Source: Oscillospiraceae bacterium (lineage in GTDB: Bacteria > Bacillota > Clostridia > Oscillospirales > SIG627). From it: a stretch of 64,000 nucleotides of DNA. The DNA is taken from the NCBI GenBank assembly GCA_015063985.1, contig SVTC01000001.1, positions 108,311 to 172,310 of the forward strand. Direction: 5' to 3'. Position numbers and translations under genes: made by a program. The notes beneath the pieces are model-generated. The model was not told where the DNA came from and did not search any database. It worked only from the letters and a program-made list of their open reading frames with translations. Below are positions 1-10,487 of this stretch, piece after piece; the first letter of the stretch is position 1, and each line of letters starts with the position of its first letter.

Positions 1-2
1 TC

Positions 3-473
3 TATACTCTTATCGATGACGCGGTGGCGAGAGTTATCCGCAGTAAGGGTGGATTTATCTGGGCGCTTAAGAATTATGACGGCGACGTAATGAGCGATAT
101 GATCTCCACAGCCTTCGGTTCTCTGGCTATGATGACCTCTGTTCTTGTTTCTCCCGACGGAAATTACGAATACGAGGCTGCTCACGGAACAGTAACCAGA
201 CATTATTACAGATACCTTAAGGGTGAGGAGACCTCCACAAATCCCATGGCGACTATTTTTGCTTGGAGCGGTGCCTTGAAAAAGCGTGCCGAGCTTGACG
301 GTCTCGATGAGCTTTATGCCTTTGGTGAAAAGCTTGAAAAGGCGAGCCTTGCCACTCTTGAGGAGGGTATAATGACCAAGGATCTTGTAAATCTTTGCGA
401 GGGTGAGACACAGTGCGTCAACACTGCGGGCTTTATTGCCGCTATAAGAGAAAGGCTTGAAAGGCTTCTTTAA
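3..473 (+). CDS. icd: Isocitrate dehydrogenase (NADP-dependent), C-terminal part; gene starts before window
   Basis: Open frame from the window edge; motifs [54 protein letters not shown] typical of IDH. Confidence 0.9.
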   Translation, partial: YTLIDDAVARVIRSKGGFIWALKNYDGDVMSDMISTAFGSLAMMTSVLVSPDGNYEYEAAHGTVTRHYYRYLKGEETSTNPMATIFAWSGALKKRAELDGLDELYAFGEKLEKASLATLEEGIMTKDLVNLCEGETQCVNTAGFIAAIRERLERLL

Positions 474-480
474 AGAATCA

Positions 481-517
481 AACGGTATGACCGATTTTCG
501 GTCATACCGTTTTTTAA
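481..517 (+). terminator. Rho-independent terminator after icd
   Basis: AACGGTATGACCGA-ttt-TCGGTCATACCGTTTTTT inverted repeat plus T run. Confidence 0.85.
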
Positions 518-544
518 CCCGGATGCGGGAAAATCTCTTCGTTT

Positions 545-575
545 AAAAAACGCCCCCAAATCCGGGGGCGCGTCT
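545..575 (-). terminator. Terminator downstream of the 587..1639 minus-strand gene
   Basis: CGCCCCC/GGGGGCG stem with T run on the minus strand. Confidence 0.7.
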
Positions 576-586
576 TCTTAATGAGC

Positions 587-1639
587 TTAGTGTATTATTT
601 TTACAAAGGTGTGGGTATTATCCTTTTTGTTTATCAAAAACACCTGATCGGAGGCAAACTGGGCATCGGCTATTTCCTCGTCTATTACTGTTACACTGTT
701 TGTTTCGAACTTTACAACAGCCCATTTGATCGCAGAGCCGTTAGTGTAGCTGAAAATAGCATATTGTCCGCTTGTGGTTATGCTTTGAAGCTCGGCATTG
801 GGATAAAGAGCGGGATCAAGGCTTATTTTTTGCGTTGCGCCGCTGATCACGTTAAAGGCGCTGAGTTGGGTGTTGCCGTCCTTCTCGGAATTGGAAAACA
901 GCCATATTCTGCTTTTAAGCTCTCCCGAAAAGCCGTCGGGGATCTTTTCGCATTGGTTTATCTTTCCGCTTGAACAATCAAGGATAAAGTTCAGCTTAAC
1001 TCCGTCCTTTTCTCCCTCAAACCAAAGGTGTATGCCGTTTATAAACCTTACAAAACGAGGAGAGCTGATGCCGCTTAAGGGGTATTCCTTAACGTCCTCG
1101 GGGGAGAGAGAATCGGGCTTGAGCTTTATCACGGTGGCTGTGCCGTCGGAGATCTTGGCGCAATAGCTTCCGTTGCTGCTTATGCCCTGGATATCCTCGG
1201 CGAACTCATCGTAGAGGGAGCTGTTGGAGAAAAGGGGAACTGCGTTTTTTATGCTTATGTCGGCAAGGTATTTTTTGCCTTGGAAGAGTAAAATGAAGCG
1301 GTTATCGGTGTTGGCGGCGTAGAAAAGCTCGTAGCCCTCTCCGATGGGAAACACGGCATTGTTGTAAAGGTAGTAATCAACTTTTACCTCTTGAGAGTCG
1401 ATGGTTGTGCTAAAGCTTTTCTTGGGGGAATATAAGATACCACCTGCCGCGAGAGCGTATTTTCCGTCGCCTTCATTATCTATAGGTGTAAAAAAGAGCT
1501 CGCTCTGACTGTAATGACCCTTTCCTTGATCCAAATTGTAGAAGGTGGTGTTTTCGTAGCCTTGAATAAGTGACCACAGAAAACCGCTTACCACCAGCGC
1601 TACGACTATACACAGAGTGCCCAATAGTTTTCTTTTCAT
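587..1639 (-). CDS. Hypothetical protein with N-terminal membrane anchor/signal
   Basis: ORF; MKRKLLGTLCIVVALVVSGFLWSL hydrophobic N-terminus; start trimmed to the internal Met. Confidence 0.6.
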   Translation of the reverse strand: MKRKLLGTLCIVVALVVSGFLWSLIQGYENTTFYNLDQGKGHYSQSELFFTPIDNEGDGKYALAAGGILYSPKKSFSTTIDSQEVKVDYYLYNNAVFPIGEGYELFYAANTDNRFILLFQGKKYLADISIKNAVPLFSNSSLYDEFAEDIQGISSNGSYCAKISDGTATVIKLKPDSLSPEDVKEYPLSGISSPRFVRFINGIHLWFEGEKDGVKLNFILDCSSGKINQCEKIPDGFSGELKSRIWLFSNSEKDGNTQLSAFNVISGATQKISLDPALYPNAELQSITTSGQYAIFSYTNGSAIKWAVVKFETNSVTVIDEEIADAQFASDQVFLINKKDNTHTFVKIIH

Positions 1640-1731
1640 TGTTTTCTCCCGCAAAAAATGATATCGTCTATTATTATACAATTATTTTCCGATATTGTAA
1701 AGACAGGTCATAAAAAGTTTTCTTTTAAAGA

Positions 1732-1764
1732 AAAAACGGTACGCAGACCGTACCGTTTTCGATA
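1732..1764. terminator. Bidirectional terminator-like hairpin
   Basis: AAAACGGTACG..CCGTACCGTTTT inverted repeat at the 3' end of ferritin. Confidence 0.65.
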
Positions 1765-1769
1765 TTGTA

Positions 1770-2279
1770 TTAAAGAACAAGAGAGGGAGCGTTATAGATC
1801 CTTGCGGCAAGCTCCTGGTTGAGCATATAGAGGCTCTTGGGATCGGAGCCGAAGAGCTCCATTTTGGTGATAAGATCGTTTGCATTGGTCTCTTCTTCGC
1901 CCTGCTCCTTTACAAACCAATCCAAAAACTGCATTGTGCGGAAATCCTTTTCCTCATAAGCGGCGGCGTATATGTCGTTGATAAGAGAGGTCACGTATTT
2001 CTCGTGCTCAAGACCTGCGTTGAGGACGTCCATATGGCAGTTTAATTCCTTATCGGGCTTCGGGATGGCTTCCAGGGTGACCTTCTGATTTTCATTCTGG
2101 AGATACTGATAGAAGAGCATTGCATGGTCGCGCTCCTCCTGAGCCTGGATCTTGTACCAGTTTGCAAAGCCGTCAAGACCTACATCCTCAAAATAGTTTG
2201 AAAAATCAAGGTAAAGGTAGGCGGAATAAAACTCTTTGTTGATCTGTTGGTTTAAAAGCTCGTGTACTTTTGCGTTCAT
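1770..2279 (-). CDS. ftnA: Ferritin (non-heme)
   Basis: MNAKVHELLNQQINKEFYSAYLYLDFSNYFEDVGLDGFANWYKIQAQEERDHAMLF ferritin signature; RBS before the trimmed Met. Confidence 0.9.
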   Translation of the reverse strand: MNAKVHELLNQQINKEFYSAYLYLDFSNYFEDVGLDGFANWYKIQAQEERDHAMLFYQYLQNENQKVTLEAIPKPDKELNCHMDVLNAGLEHEKYVTSLINDIYAAAYEEKDFRTMQFLDWFVKEQGEEETNANDLITKMELFGSDPKSLYMLNQELAARIYNAPSLVL

Positions 2280-2364
2280 TTCTTTTCTCCTTTTTTCTTT
2301 TTCTTGTATTATAGCATTTTCAAAGGAAAATTTCAAGAATAAACCGATCAAAAATGAAAAATTT

Positions 2365-4050
2365 TCAGTCTATAGAGGTATCTATCTTAAAGCGGATTAT
2401 CTTCCTTAAGGTGTTTTTGTAAAACTCTTCCTTTCTGATTTTTATCACGGTGATCTTTTTGTAGCTTGGGGCAGTCTTGTTGTACTCGTTTATAAAGGGG
2501 CGAAGGTAGCTTTGGAAGTCCTCGATGCCGTTGGTTGTGCAATAATCTCTGTCAGGGAATATTTCGGCGGTAATGGCGTTATGGGCAACACCTCTTTTGC
2601 TTATTCCCTCGTAGACTACTACCTCCAGAATGCCCGGGATAGCGCATAATGCGGTCTCTATCTCCTCGGGGTACACGTTTTTTCCGTTGGGGAGAATAAT
2701 AAGGTTTTTCTTTCTTCCGGTTATGTACAGAACTCCGTCACTGTCAAGTCTGCCGTAGTCACCGGTTTTAAAATATCCGTCGCGGTCAAAGGCCTGAAGT
2801 GTTGCTTCTTCGTCGTTTAAGTAGCCCAGCATCACGTTGTCGCCCTTTACAAGGATCTCGCCCTCTCCGTCGGCGTTGGGATCGGAGATCCTTACGTCAT
2901 TTACCTCAAGCACGTGCCCGACGCTGTTTTTTCTCGGATCGCGGGAGCGGTTTACCGATACTATGGGAGAGCATTCGGTTATACCGTAGCCGTTTAACAC
3001 TCTTATTCCTATAGCCTCGAAAAACTCCAGCATTTCTTCGTTTATTGGGGCGCCTCCGCAGACTATGGTCTTGATCTTGCCGCCAAAGGCCACACGGACT
3101 GAATTAAAGAGGGTTTTCCTCAGATTTATTCCCAGCTTCTTCGAGGCTTTGGAGAATTTCAGCATTTTTTCAAAAAGCTCTTCCTTGTTGCCGTCTTTTA
3201 TCTTTGAACGTATTCTGCGGTAGAAGGTCTCAAGGTAAAGGGGAACCAGAACTATGTGCTCGGGCTTTTGCTCGATCAACTCTCGGGTAATATATCTAAG
3301 TCCGGAGGAAATGTATACCTCCGCTCCGACCATCATATGCCCCACAAAGGTTACCGATGAGCCGTAGGTGTGGTGTGGAGGCAGTACCCCTAAGGTCTTT
3401 TCGCCGAAATCTATGTAGGGTACCACACATTCCAGATCTCTTAAAATTCCCTTTTGGCTGAGCATAACGCCTTTGCCCTTTCCTGTGGTGCCGCTGGTGA
3501 ATACCAGAAGACTCATTCTGTCAACGTCGGGCTCGTGATCATAGTAAGCCTCGCTCATTGCGGAAAACTTAAGTCCGCCCTCTGCGATCAGTGAGGGAAT
3601 GGACATAGGCTCGGAGCCGTCTGTCGTAATGAGAGGGACGGATAATTTGGAGGATATGAATTCCCCCTTTTGCTTTATATCGCTGTCGCAGATCACGGCA
3701 GCGCAGCCTGCGGTGCCGACGGTGTGGCAAAGCTCCTCCTGATTCCATTCTCTGTCCAGAGGTACTAATACAACGTTTACGCTTAATGCGGCAAAATAGC
3801 TGACTGCCCAGTAGTAGCTGAGCCTTCCGATTATAGCAACGGGCTTATATTTATACTTTTTTTCAATGAGCATTCCCGCAAGATCTCTTATATCCTCGCC
3901 AAGCTTTGCAAAGCTTGTTTTTACAGTTTGCTTTGTCAGGGGATCCTTAAAGGAATAGGCAGTCCGTTCGGCATATTGGACTGAAGCATATTCCACCAAA
4001 GCTTTTATGCTCGGAAAATGAGGCTTATCTCTTAAAATCGTTTTTTTCAT
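2365..4050 (-). CDS. AMP-dependent synthetase/ligase (long-chain acyl-CoA synthetase-like)
   Basis: LLVFTSGTTGKGKGV AMP-binding motif, NGYGITECSP, TGDYGRLDSDGVLYITGRKKNLI. Confidence 0.85.
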   Translation of the reverse strand: MKKTILRDKPHFPSIKALVEYASVQYAERTAYSFKDPLTKQTVKTSFAKLGEDIRDLAGMLIEKKYKYKPVAIIGRLSYYWAVSYFAALSVNVVLVPLDREWNQEELCHTVGTAGCAAVICDSDIKQKGEFISSKLSVPLITTDGSEPMSIPSLIAEGGLKFSAMSEAYYDHEPDVDRMSLLVFTSGTTGKGKGVMLSQKGILRDLECVVPYIDFGEKTLGVLPPHHTYGSSVTFVGHMMVGAEVYISSGLRYITRELIEQKPEHIVLVPLYLETFYRRIRSKIKDGNKEELFEKMLKFSKASKKLGINLRKTLFNSVRVAFGGKIKTIVCGGAPINEEMLEFFEAIGIRVLNGYGITECSPIVSVNRSRDPRKNSVGHVLEVNDVRISDPNADGEGEILVKGDNVMLGYLNDEEATLQAFDRDGYFKTGDYGRLDSDGVLYITGRKKNLIILPNGKNVYPEEIETALCAIPGILEVVVYEGISKRGVAHNAITAEIFPDRDYCTTNGIEDFQSYLRPFINEYNKTAPSYKKITVIKIRKEEFYKNTLRKIIRFKIDTSID

Positions 4051-4114
4051 TATAGCTCCTTAAATAATCTTAGCACACTGTGTGCTGAAATTATAACACA
4101 AAAACCCCTTTCTG

Positions 4115-5002
4115 TCAAGGGGTCGTGTTTGGGGTAAGTGATCTATACTGTTCAAGAAGCTTTTGATTAAGCAGGTGTACCGTCAGTGAGGCGCTGAAGG
4201 CTTCTTCTCTTCGGCAAAACTTCAGACACACAAAGTAATCGGTTCCTTTTTCGTCCTTTGCAAGGGAAAAATGCTTAAAACGGGAGGCGGCACGGTATTC
4301 ACCGCATCTTATCATACCGTCTGCAATGGGATGCTCGATAAGGGAAGCGTCAGTGTCTGCAAGGGCTTGCTTTTGGGATCTGTACGTTTTTTTCAGCTCC
4401 TTTACAAAGAGGCTGGGAGGCGTAACCCTGCCGAAAAGCTCGGGGTAGTCGGTCAGACCTTTTTTCATATCCAAATGCTTTAAGAGCTTTGCCGTACCCA
4501 TAGCATCACCCAAGGCATCGTGGGCATCCTCCAGGCTTTCGCCTACCTTTTCCAGGGCGAAGCTCAATGAAAATTGACGGTTCTCCCTTGTGATCTGGTC
4601 GTCAAATATCAGCTGAAGGTTGAAGCAGGTCTTCAAAAGCTCCTTTGGCATTTTGTTAACTATAAGATTATCTCTGAACATCCCTTCGTCATCGGGACCC
4701 CAGGTGAAGATCATGTGATCGCTTCCGCACCACTTGATAAAATCCGCGGCGACCTTATCAAAGCCCTCGCTTTTTGAAAGATCCGAGGAGCTGATCCCCG
4801 TGAGTCTTTTGACGTGGCTATGCATTTTTTTGTAAAATCTGGGACGTATATAGCTTTTAAAGCTCTCTGTAACCCTGAAGCATTCATCGAGCTTTACCGC
4901 ACCGATCTGGACTATCTCTCCCTTCAGCTTTAATGGCTTTTGGAGAGTGAGGGAGGCGGTGGGTGCTTGATTCCACTCAAGATCCATTACTATGTAATTC
5001 AT
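4115..5002 (-). CDS. DEDDh-family 3'-5' exonuclease domain protein
   Basis: MNYIVMDLEWNQ, EIVQIGAVKLD, AHDALGDAMGTAKLL exonuclease III motifs. Confidence 0.8.
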   Translation of the reverse strand: MNYIVMDLEWNQAPTASLTLQKPLKLKGEIVQIGAVKLDECFRVTESFKSYIRPRFYKKMHSHVKRLTGISSSDLSKSEGFDKVAADFIKWCGSDHMIFTWGPDDEGMFRDNLIVNKMPKELLKTCFNLQLIFDDQITRENRQFSLSFALEKVGESLEDAHDALGDAMGTAKLLKHLDMKKGLTDYPELFGRVTPPSLFVKELKKTYRSQKQALADTDASLIEHPIADGMIRCGEYRAASRFKHFSLAKDEKGTDYFVCLKFCRREEAFSASLTVHLLNQKLLEQYRSLTPNTTP

Positions 5003-5080
5003 TTTGGCTCCGAATATTGAAATGATAACCCAATAATTATATCAAAATATGTGATTTTTGTAAATAGCTACGCAGAAAAA

Positions 5081-5127
5081 AGGGGAGCCCCGCTCTGTTT
5101 TTTCGAGGCCTTTCGCGGAGCTCCTTT
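5081..5127. terminator. Terminator-like hairpin
   Basis: GGAGCCCCGC...GCGGAGCTCCTTTTTTT near-perfect inverted repeat. Confidence 0.55.
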
Positions 5128-5132
5128 TTTTG

Positions 5133-5402
5133 TTATTCCCCGCAGCAGTTGTCTTTTTCGGGGATCGCTTTGGGCTTTGAGAAAAAGCACTTTAAGGACA
5201 TTGCCGTTGCGGCGGCGGTGAGAAGCATTGCTGTCATCACTGCCATTGCCCCAAGAAGATTAAAGGAAAAATTGATCTGACAGTTTTTGCAAATATCTTT
5301 ATCCTTATTCTTTATACAGGTCTCGGAAATGAGTTTTTGACTCACTACGATGTTCTTCATATCCTTAATGCAGTTCATTGCATCTTTTATTGAAAATTTC
5401 AT
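5133..5402 (-). CDS. Small Cys-containing membrane protein, hypothetical
   Basis: AAGGAGG RBS then ATG at 5402; one hydrophobic segment (LLGAMAVMTAMLLTAAATA), CKNC and terminal CCGE. Confidence 0.5.
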   Translation of the reverse strand: MKFSIKDAMNCIKDMKNIVVSQKLISETCIKNKDKDICKNCQINFSFNLLGAMAVMTAMLLTAAATAMSLKCFFSKPKAIPEKDNCCGE

Positions 5403-5556
5403 AACCATCCTCCTTTTTTGTTATTATTACCTGAAAGTAAAAAGTAAACCGCGTTTAAAAGATTTTGTTAAATATTTTTTTTGCTTCTATGATTTGACAA
5501 AATCCTTTTTTAAGTGGTGGTACAATGGCGTCACATCACTTTTAAGGAGAAGCAAA

Positions 5557-7989
5557 ATGAAGGACGAAAAACATACTTCACCCATCGTTACCGATTACCC
5601 GACGAGATTTAAGGTAAAAAGAAGAGTAAAAATTGAAAAAACCAGGTCTGTAAAGCCGCTTTTCGAAAGAATAATGGAGTCGCTTTTCGGCAAGGAGAGC
5701 ATCAGCGAGCGGCTGGAAAAACAAGATCCACTCACTTCAAGAGAAAGGATCATTCGTGCATTGGCTCTTGTCGGATTGTTTTTTGTATTTTTTTCCGTCA
5801 GCCTGTGCCATCTGAGCTTTTCCAGCTATCCGGTGGGCTTTGGCTTGATATGCGCTATAGGAATTTCAAAGAGCAGATTTAATGCGGAGCCGAGCCTTTT
5901 GTGTGCAGTTGGTATACTTGCGGTATTGTGCTCTTGTATTTTTGTTGATGGGTATCCTCTTTTGCATTTTGCCCTTTGCTGTGCGGCCTTTCTTATCAGG
6001 CTTATCATAACCAAGGGGGAGCTTAATGAAAACGTCACCTCTCGATGCGTGATGGCTACCTTTTGTGCCGCAGTGTGCGGCTTTGCCGTATGTGTTATGA
6101 ACGGCTTTGAGCTTACGGCAGTGTTTATGATGGTCACGGTGGCAGTTCTTTCGCCGGTGGTCTGCTATTTGCTTTGCGGCTTTTTCCCTCGGGAGGAGGC
6201 GGTGGAGGATAAGCTTCACAAAGAGTGCGCTCTGCTTTGTCTTGCGGCACTGAGCGTATATTCATTAAAGGAAATCGAGTTTGCGGGGTTAAGCTTATAT
6301 TTTATAATCAGTCTTTACCTTGTTTTTGCGGTGGCCAAAACCAAAGGACCTCTCTACGGTGCGGTTACGGGTATGGCCTTGGGGCTTTTTTGCAACGGCA
6401 GCATACACGGTGCCATCTTGGGGCTTTCGGGGTTTTTCTCGGGGCTTTTCTTTTCGGGCTTTCAGCTCCCCGCCATGCTTATGGGCTTTGCTGTCAGCGG
6501 AGGATACTGCATTTTTTCTGCCGGCTTCGGGGAATTTGCGGCGATAAGCGAGGATTATCTTATATGCATAGTCGCGTTTTATTTTACCAAGGGGCTGTTT
6601 TCCGATTCCGAGATCAAGGGCGAGCTTTATCCTATGGATACGGTGCGCAGGCAAGAGCTTTGCGAATGTGCAAACCTCCATATAAAGAAGCTTTCTGAGG
6701 CGTTTAAAAGCATTTCCGAGGTTTTTTACACAGTATCCGAGGCAAAAAACGTACCCGATATCACCTCTGCCACGGAGGTCGTCAGTACCCAGTGCAGTAG
6801 GATCTGCTCCAAGTGTAAGCTGTCGGCGGATTGCTGGGGAAAAAGATACTCCGAGACTCGCGATATGACCCTGAAGCTCTCCAGGTTGCTTTTGGATAAG
6901 GGGGTATTGAGCGATGAGGATATGCCGTCCTATTTCACCTCAAAATGCACGGCGACCAACGAGCTTATGGAGGCGATAAACTTAAGCTACCGAAAGCTCT
7001 GCTCAAAATGCTTTGATGAAAACAGAACAAGGCTCCTTGCAGGGGAATACTGCACCGTTTCAAAGCTTTTGGGGAGCTCTGCTACCGAGCTTGCCGGAGA
7101 AATGGGGCTTTGCCCCGATCTTGAACAAAGAGCAAAAAAGCTTCTTCGCCGTTTGGGGATAGAGTATTCGGCGGTGTGCGTGTTCGGAAGAAGATCAATG
7201 CGCATTGACGTTTACGGAGTAAGACCCTCGGCAATAAAGCTGGGCGCGACGGATATAAAAGCTGCCTTTGAAAATGAGTTTTCTTGCTCCTTTGACGAGC
7301 CCGAATACATCCTTCCCGGTCAAAGAGCGGTCTTAAGGATGCGCAGAAAGCGCAAGATTGTGTTGGAATGTGCCAAGGCGTGCAGAGCAAAAAGCTCGGA
7401 AAGCATCAGCGGAGATACAACGGGCTTCTTTGAGGCGGAGGGAGACAGATTCTATTCAATGCTCTGCGACGGTATGGGAAGCGGTCCCGATGCGGCGGCG
7501 ACCTCCCGTTTGGCACAGATCTTTATTGAAAAGATACTTCGCCAGGCATTACCCGAAACAGAGACTCTGCAAATGCTCAACGGCTTTTTATTGAGTCAGA
7601 CCAAGGAAAGCTTTACAACTGTAGATCTTCTTGAGGTGGATATGATCACGGGAGGCGGAAGCTTTGTTAAGGCGGGGGCGGCACCCAGTTTTGTGGTCAG
7701 GGGAGATAACGTATTTAAGATCGCGTCAAGAACGCCGCCCGCAGGTATTTTATCAGGCATCAGCGCAGAAAAGACCTGCCTTGATCTAAGGGAAAATGAT
7801 TACGTTATTATGCTCAGTGACGGCGTATGCTTCGATAGTGAGAGTGAGGCTCGTATCTGCTCTGTAGCCGCTGCAGCAAAAGGTGACAATCCCTCAAAGC
7901 TTGCCTGCGAGATCCTTCAAAGAGTGGCGGGGGAGGAAAAGGCGGCGGACGATATGACGGTTTTCGTGATCCTTGTAAAGGCTGCATGA
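5557..7989 (+). CDS. spoIIE: Stage II sporulation protein E-like PP2C phosphatase, multi-TM
   Basis: N-terminal TM block, C-terminal PP2C (FYSMLCDGMGSGPDAAATSRLAQIFIEKIL ... DDMTVFVILVKAA); ATG with aaggagaa RBS. Confidence 0.88.
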   Translation: MKDEKHTSPIVTDYPTRFKVKRRVKIEKTRSVKPLFERIMESLFGKESISERLEKQDPLTSRERIIRALALVGLFFVFFSVSLCHLSFSSYPVGFGLICAIGISKSRFNAEPSLLCAVGILAVLCSCIFVDGYPLLHFALCCAAFLIRLIITKGELNENVTSRCVMATFCAAVCGFAVCVMNGFELTAVFMMVTVAVLSPVVCYLLCGFFPREEAVEDKLHKECALLCLAALSVYSLKEIEFAGLSLYFIISLYLVFAVAKTKGPLYGAVTGMALGLFCNGSIHGAILGLSGFFSGLFFSGFQLPAMLMGFAVSGGYCIFSAGFGEFAAISEDYLICIVAFYFTKGLFSDSEIKGELYPMDTVRRQELCECANLHIKKLSEAFKSISEVFYTVSEAKNVPDITSATEVVSTQCSRICSKCKLSADCWGKRYSETRDMTLKLSRLLLDKGVLSDEDMPSYFTSKCTATNELMEAINLSYRKLCSKCFDENRTRLLAGEYCTVSKLLGSSATELAGEMGLCPDLEQRAKKLLRRLGIEYSAVCVFGRRSMRIDVYGVRPSAIKLGATDIKAAFENEFSCSFDEPEYILPGQRAVLRMRRKRKIVLECAKACRAKSSESISGDTTGFFEAEGDRFYSMLCDGMGSGPDAAATSRLAQIFIEKILRQALPETETLQMLNGFLLSQTKESFTTVDLLEVDMITGGGSFVKAGAAPSFVVRGDNVFKIASRTPPAGILSGISAEKTCLDLRENDYVIMLSDGVCFDSESEARICSVAAAAKGDNPSKLACEILQRVAGEEKAADDMTVFVILVKAA

Positions 7990-8019
7990 AAAAGGGCGCT
8001 GTATTACACAGCCCCTTTT
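7987..8019. terminator. Bidirectional terminator between convergent spoIIE and GH2 gene
   Basis: AAAAGGGCGCTGT-atta-CACAGCCCCTTTT. Confidence 0.75.
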
Positions 8020-8030
8020 AACGTGGTCGG

Positions 8031-10355
8031 TCAAAAGCCTTCAAAGCTATCGAAGAAGCCCGCTTTTTTCATATTCTCAATATATTTTTCATAGCTGAGT
8101 CCCTGATATATTGCGGGGGTGTAGTGATTCTCGCCTGTTTCATCTCCCGTCCAGGTAATGTGGTAAAAGCCGTCCTTTACGTCGGGCAGGGAGGAAATGG
8201 TAAGATTTGAATTTGCTTTTACCGTGCATTGGGAGCTTAGTGTTTGGCCGCTGCTGAGCTCTGTTACGGTGTATTCGACCCGTACGTCGCTTTGAGTATC
8301 GTTCACGGCGACAAGCTTCAGCTTTTGATCTTGAGGCTCGTCGCACATAATACAGAAGGGCTTTTGAGAGCGCTTTACGTAGCTGTAGGCAAGCTTCTTT
8401 ATACCGTAGTAGTCAACTACGGCATCGGATATCTGAGGCCAACCGTCGATGAGATTCCACCAAAGAATGCCTGTTTTCTTCCATTTTGCAATACGGAATC
8501 TTTCAATAAAGAACTTTTTTGCCTCGGCTTGGGATATCTGGCTCTGCCTTGCAAAGCCGTCAATGTCATCGCAGGCGCTTCCGAAGAGCCTTTGCACCTG
8601 GCTGTACATCAAGGGAACTCTGTAAGCATAAGGGGAATCCGAGTTGGCTTCTGCAGATGCACTGTGGATGATCCACTGAGGATCAAGCTCATTTTTCTTT
8701 GCGGAAAAGCCGTTTATCTTATCCTTGTCAATGAATCGCTCAAGGGATCGGGGAGAATTACAGCCGTGGTAACCTGTTTCAGATGCAAAATGACACGGAG
8801 TCTTGGTGTAAAAATCACCCTTGAAGAAATCTCGCGGCCCCCAAAGGTGGTTTTCGGCGGGAGCAAGCTTGTTTTTTACAACTGTTTCGTCAAGATACGG
8901 AGAGCTTGGCAGATAGGGGCGTGTGAAATCCTCTTGCTTTAATACGTTGGGGATAGTATGCCTTGTTCCCGGATATCGGTTTGGATCGTTTTGATAGACT
9001 GTCCGTCCATTCAGCTTTATCTTTTGCTGTGAGAAGCAGTCGCATTCGTTATCCCCTGCCCAAATAACAAGACTGGGGTGATTCCTGAATCTCTTGACGA
9101 TTTGAATCGCCTCTTGCTCCAAGGCGGAAAGAAAGCTTTTGTCCTCGGGGTATTTTCCGCAGCCCATGGCAAAATCCTGCCATATCATAATGCCGTGGCT
9201 GTCGCAATAATCGTACACGGCTTTATCTGGATAGATGCCGCCGCCCCACATTCTCAGCATATTGCATCCCAGATCCTCTGCCATTTCCAATGCGCGAAGA
9301 TCATATGCCTTGTTTCGGCTGGGAAAGGCATCGGTGGGTACCCAATTGGTTCCCAAACAGAATATCTTTTGTCCGTTTACGGAAAAGACGAATTCTCCGT
9401 CGTCGCCGGCGTGGCTCGTCCGTAAAAGCTCTGTTATTCTTATGCCTACCTTGACAGTCTTTTCATCAAGGATCTTTTCCTTCAGCTTAAGAGTGACTGT
9501 GAGCTTATAGAGATTGGGTTCGCCGTAGTTTTTCGGCATCCAGAGCTTTGGGTCGTCAAGTCTGAGCTTTATGCGAGAGAAGACCGAAAAAAGCTGTTGG
9601 GAGGCGGTGACCCTTTGCTCGTCGTTTTCCAGGCTTACGCAAAGGGAGTAGTCCTGAAGAATATCTCCCGTTATATGAAGATCGGTTACTATCTGATTAA
9701 CGGCATAGGAGTCGTTTAGCTCGCAGGTGTAAAAGAAAATATCTTCAATGCGATCCTTGGGCAGATATGAAAGATACACATCTCTCCAAATTCCCGCCGA
9801 CACTATGCGCGGGAAAATGTCCCAGCCGTAAGAGTAGGCGGCTTTTCTTACTTTTATTGATTCGAAATTATATTTTAATGCACTGCAATCAGCTCCGAGT
9901 CGGAGCTGACGGGAATGTATCATGACAGGGATGACGTGAACCAAAAGACTGTGCCGTGCGGTTTTGTTTTCCAAAGGGATGCTATATTCCAGAAACATAT
10001 TATCGGTTTTTTTGCAAAGCTTGCCGTCTATATATATTTCGCTTACAGTGTCGATACCGTCAAAGTTTAGGAAAACGTCGCAGTTTTCTTGCTCTTGTAC
10101 TTCAAATTCGGTGCAGTACCAAAGATGGCGGTTTTCCAGCCTTTGGGTTTCTATGGAGTTTGTGCCGTAATACGGATCGTTTAAAAGTCCTGCTTTTTGC
10201 ATGTCAAGCTCAAGGTTTCCGGGGACTGTAGCGTCGAGCACTGTAAAATCGCCGCTTAATGCTTCCTCTGGGGTAGTGGGGGAGAAGCCCTTATCCTTTA
10301 CGGAATGATTGGGAGCAATGACTACCTTCCAATTCTTCACTTCGGTCCTGAACAT
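8031..10355 (-). CDS. Glycoside hydrolase family 2, beta-mannosidase-like
   Basis: LWYCTEFEVQ, LGCNMLRMWGGGIYPDKAVYDYCDSHGIMIWQDFAMGCGKYP, NHPSLVIWAGDNECD. Confidence 0.85.
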   Translation of the reverse strand: MFRTEVKNWKVVIAPNHSVKDKGFSPTTPEEALSGDFTVLDATVPGNLELDMQKAGLLNDPYYGTNSIETQRLENRHLWYCTEFEVQEQENCDVFLNFDGIDTVSEIYIDGKLCKKTDNMFLEYSIPLENKTARHSLLVHVIPVMIHSRQLRLGADCSALKYNFESIKVRKAAYSYGWDIFPRIVSAGIWRDVYLSYLPKDRIEDIFFYTCELNDSYAVNQIVTDLHITGDILQDYSLCVSLENDEQRVTASQQLFSVFSRIKLRLDDPKLWMPKNYGEPNLYKLTVTLKLKEKILDEKTVKVGIRITELLRTSHAGDDGEFVFSVNGQKIFCLGTNWVPTDAFPSRNKAYDLRALEMAEDLGCNMLRMWGGGIYPDKAVYDYCDSHGIMIWQDFAMGCGKYPEDKSFLSALEQEAIQIVKRFRNHPSLVIWAGDNECDCFSQQKIKLNGRTVYQNDPNRYPGTRHTIPNVLKQEDFTRPYLPSSPYLDETVVKNKLAPAENHLWGPRDFFKGDFYTKTPCHFASETGYHGCNSPRSLERFIDKDKINGFSAKKNELDPQWIIHSASAEANSDSPYAYRVPLMYSQVQRLFGSACDDIDGFARQSQISQAEAKKFFIERFRIAKWKKTGILWWNLIDGWPQISDAVVDYYGIKKLAYSYVKRSQKPFCIMCDEPQDQKLKLVAVNDTQSDVRVEYTVTELSSGQTLSSQCTVKANSNLTISSLPDVKDGFYHITWTGDETGENHYTPAIYQGLSYEKYIENMKKAGFFDSFEGF

Positions 10356-10487
10356 AATTATCACCTCAATATGATTATATCATCAAACTAAGCCCAAAGC
10401 ATTGCGTTTTTATTTTTAAATCATCAAAAAACAACGAAAACTATTGAAAAACACGGATTATTGTGTATAATTACTTTGGGTGATAAT

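Noticed and set aside
581-973. 130-aa plus-strand ORF within 587..1639
   Set aside because: Antisense to the hypothetical secreted protein; no motifs or RBS.
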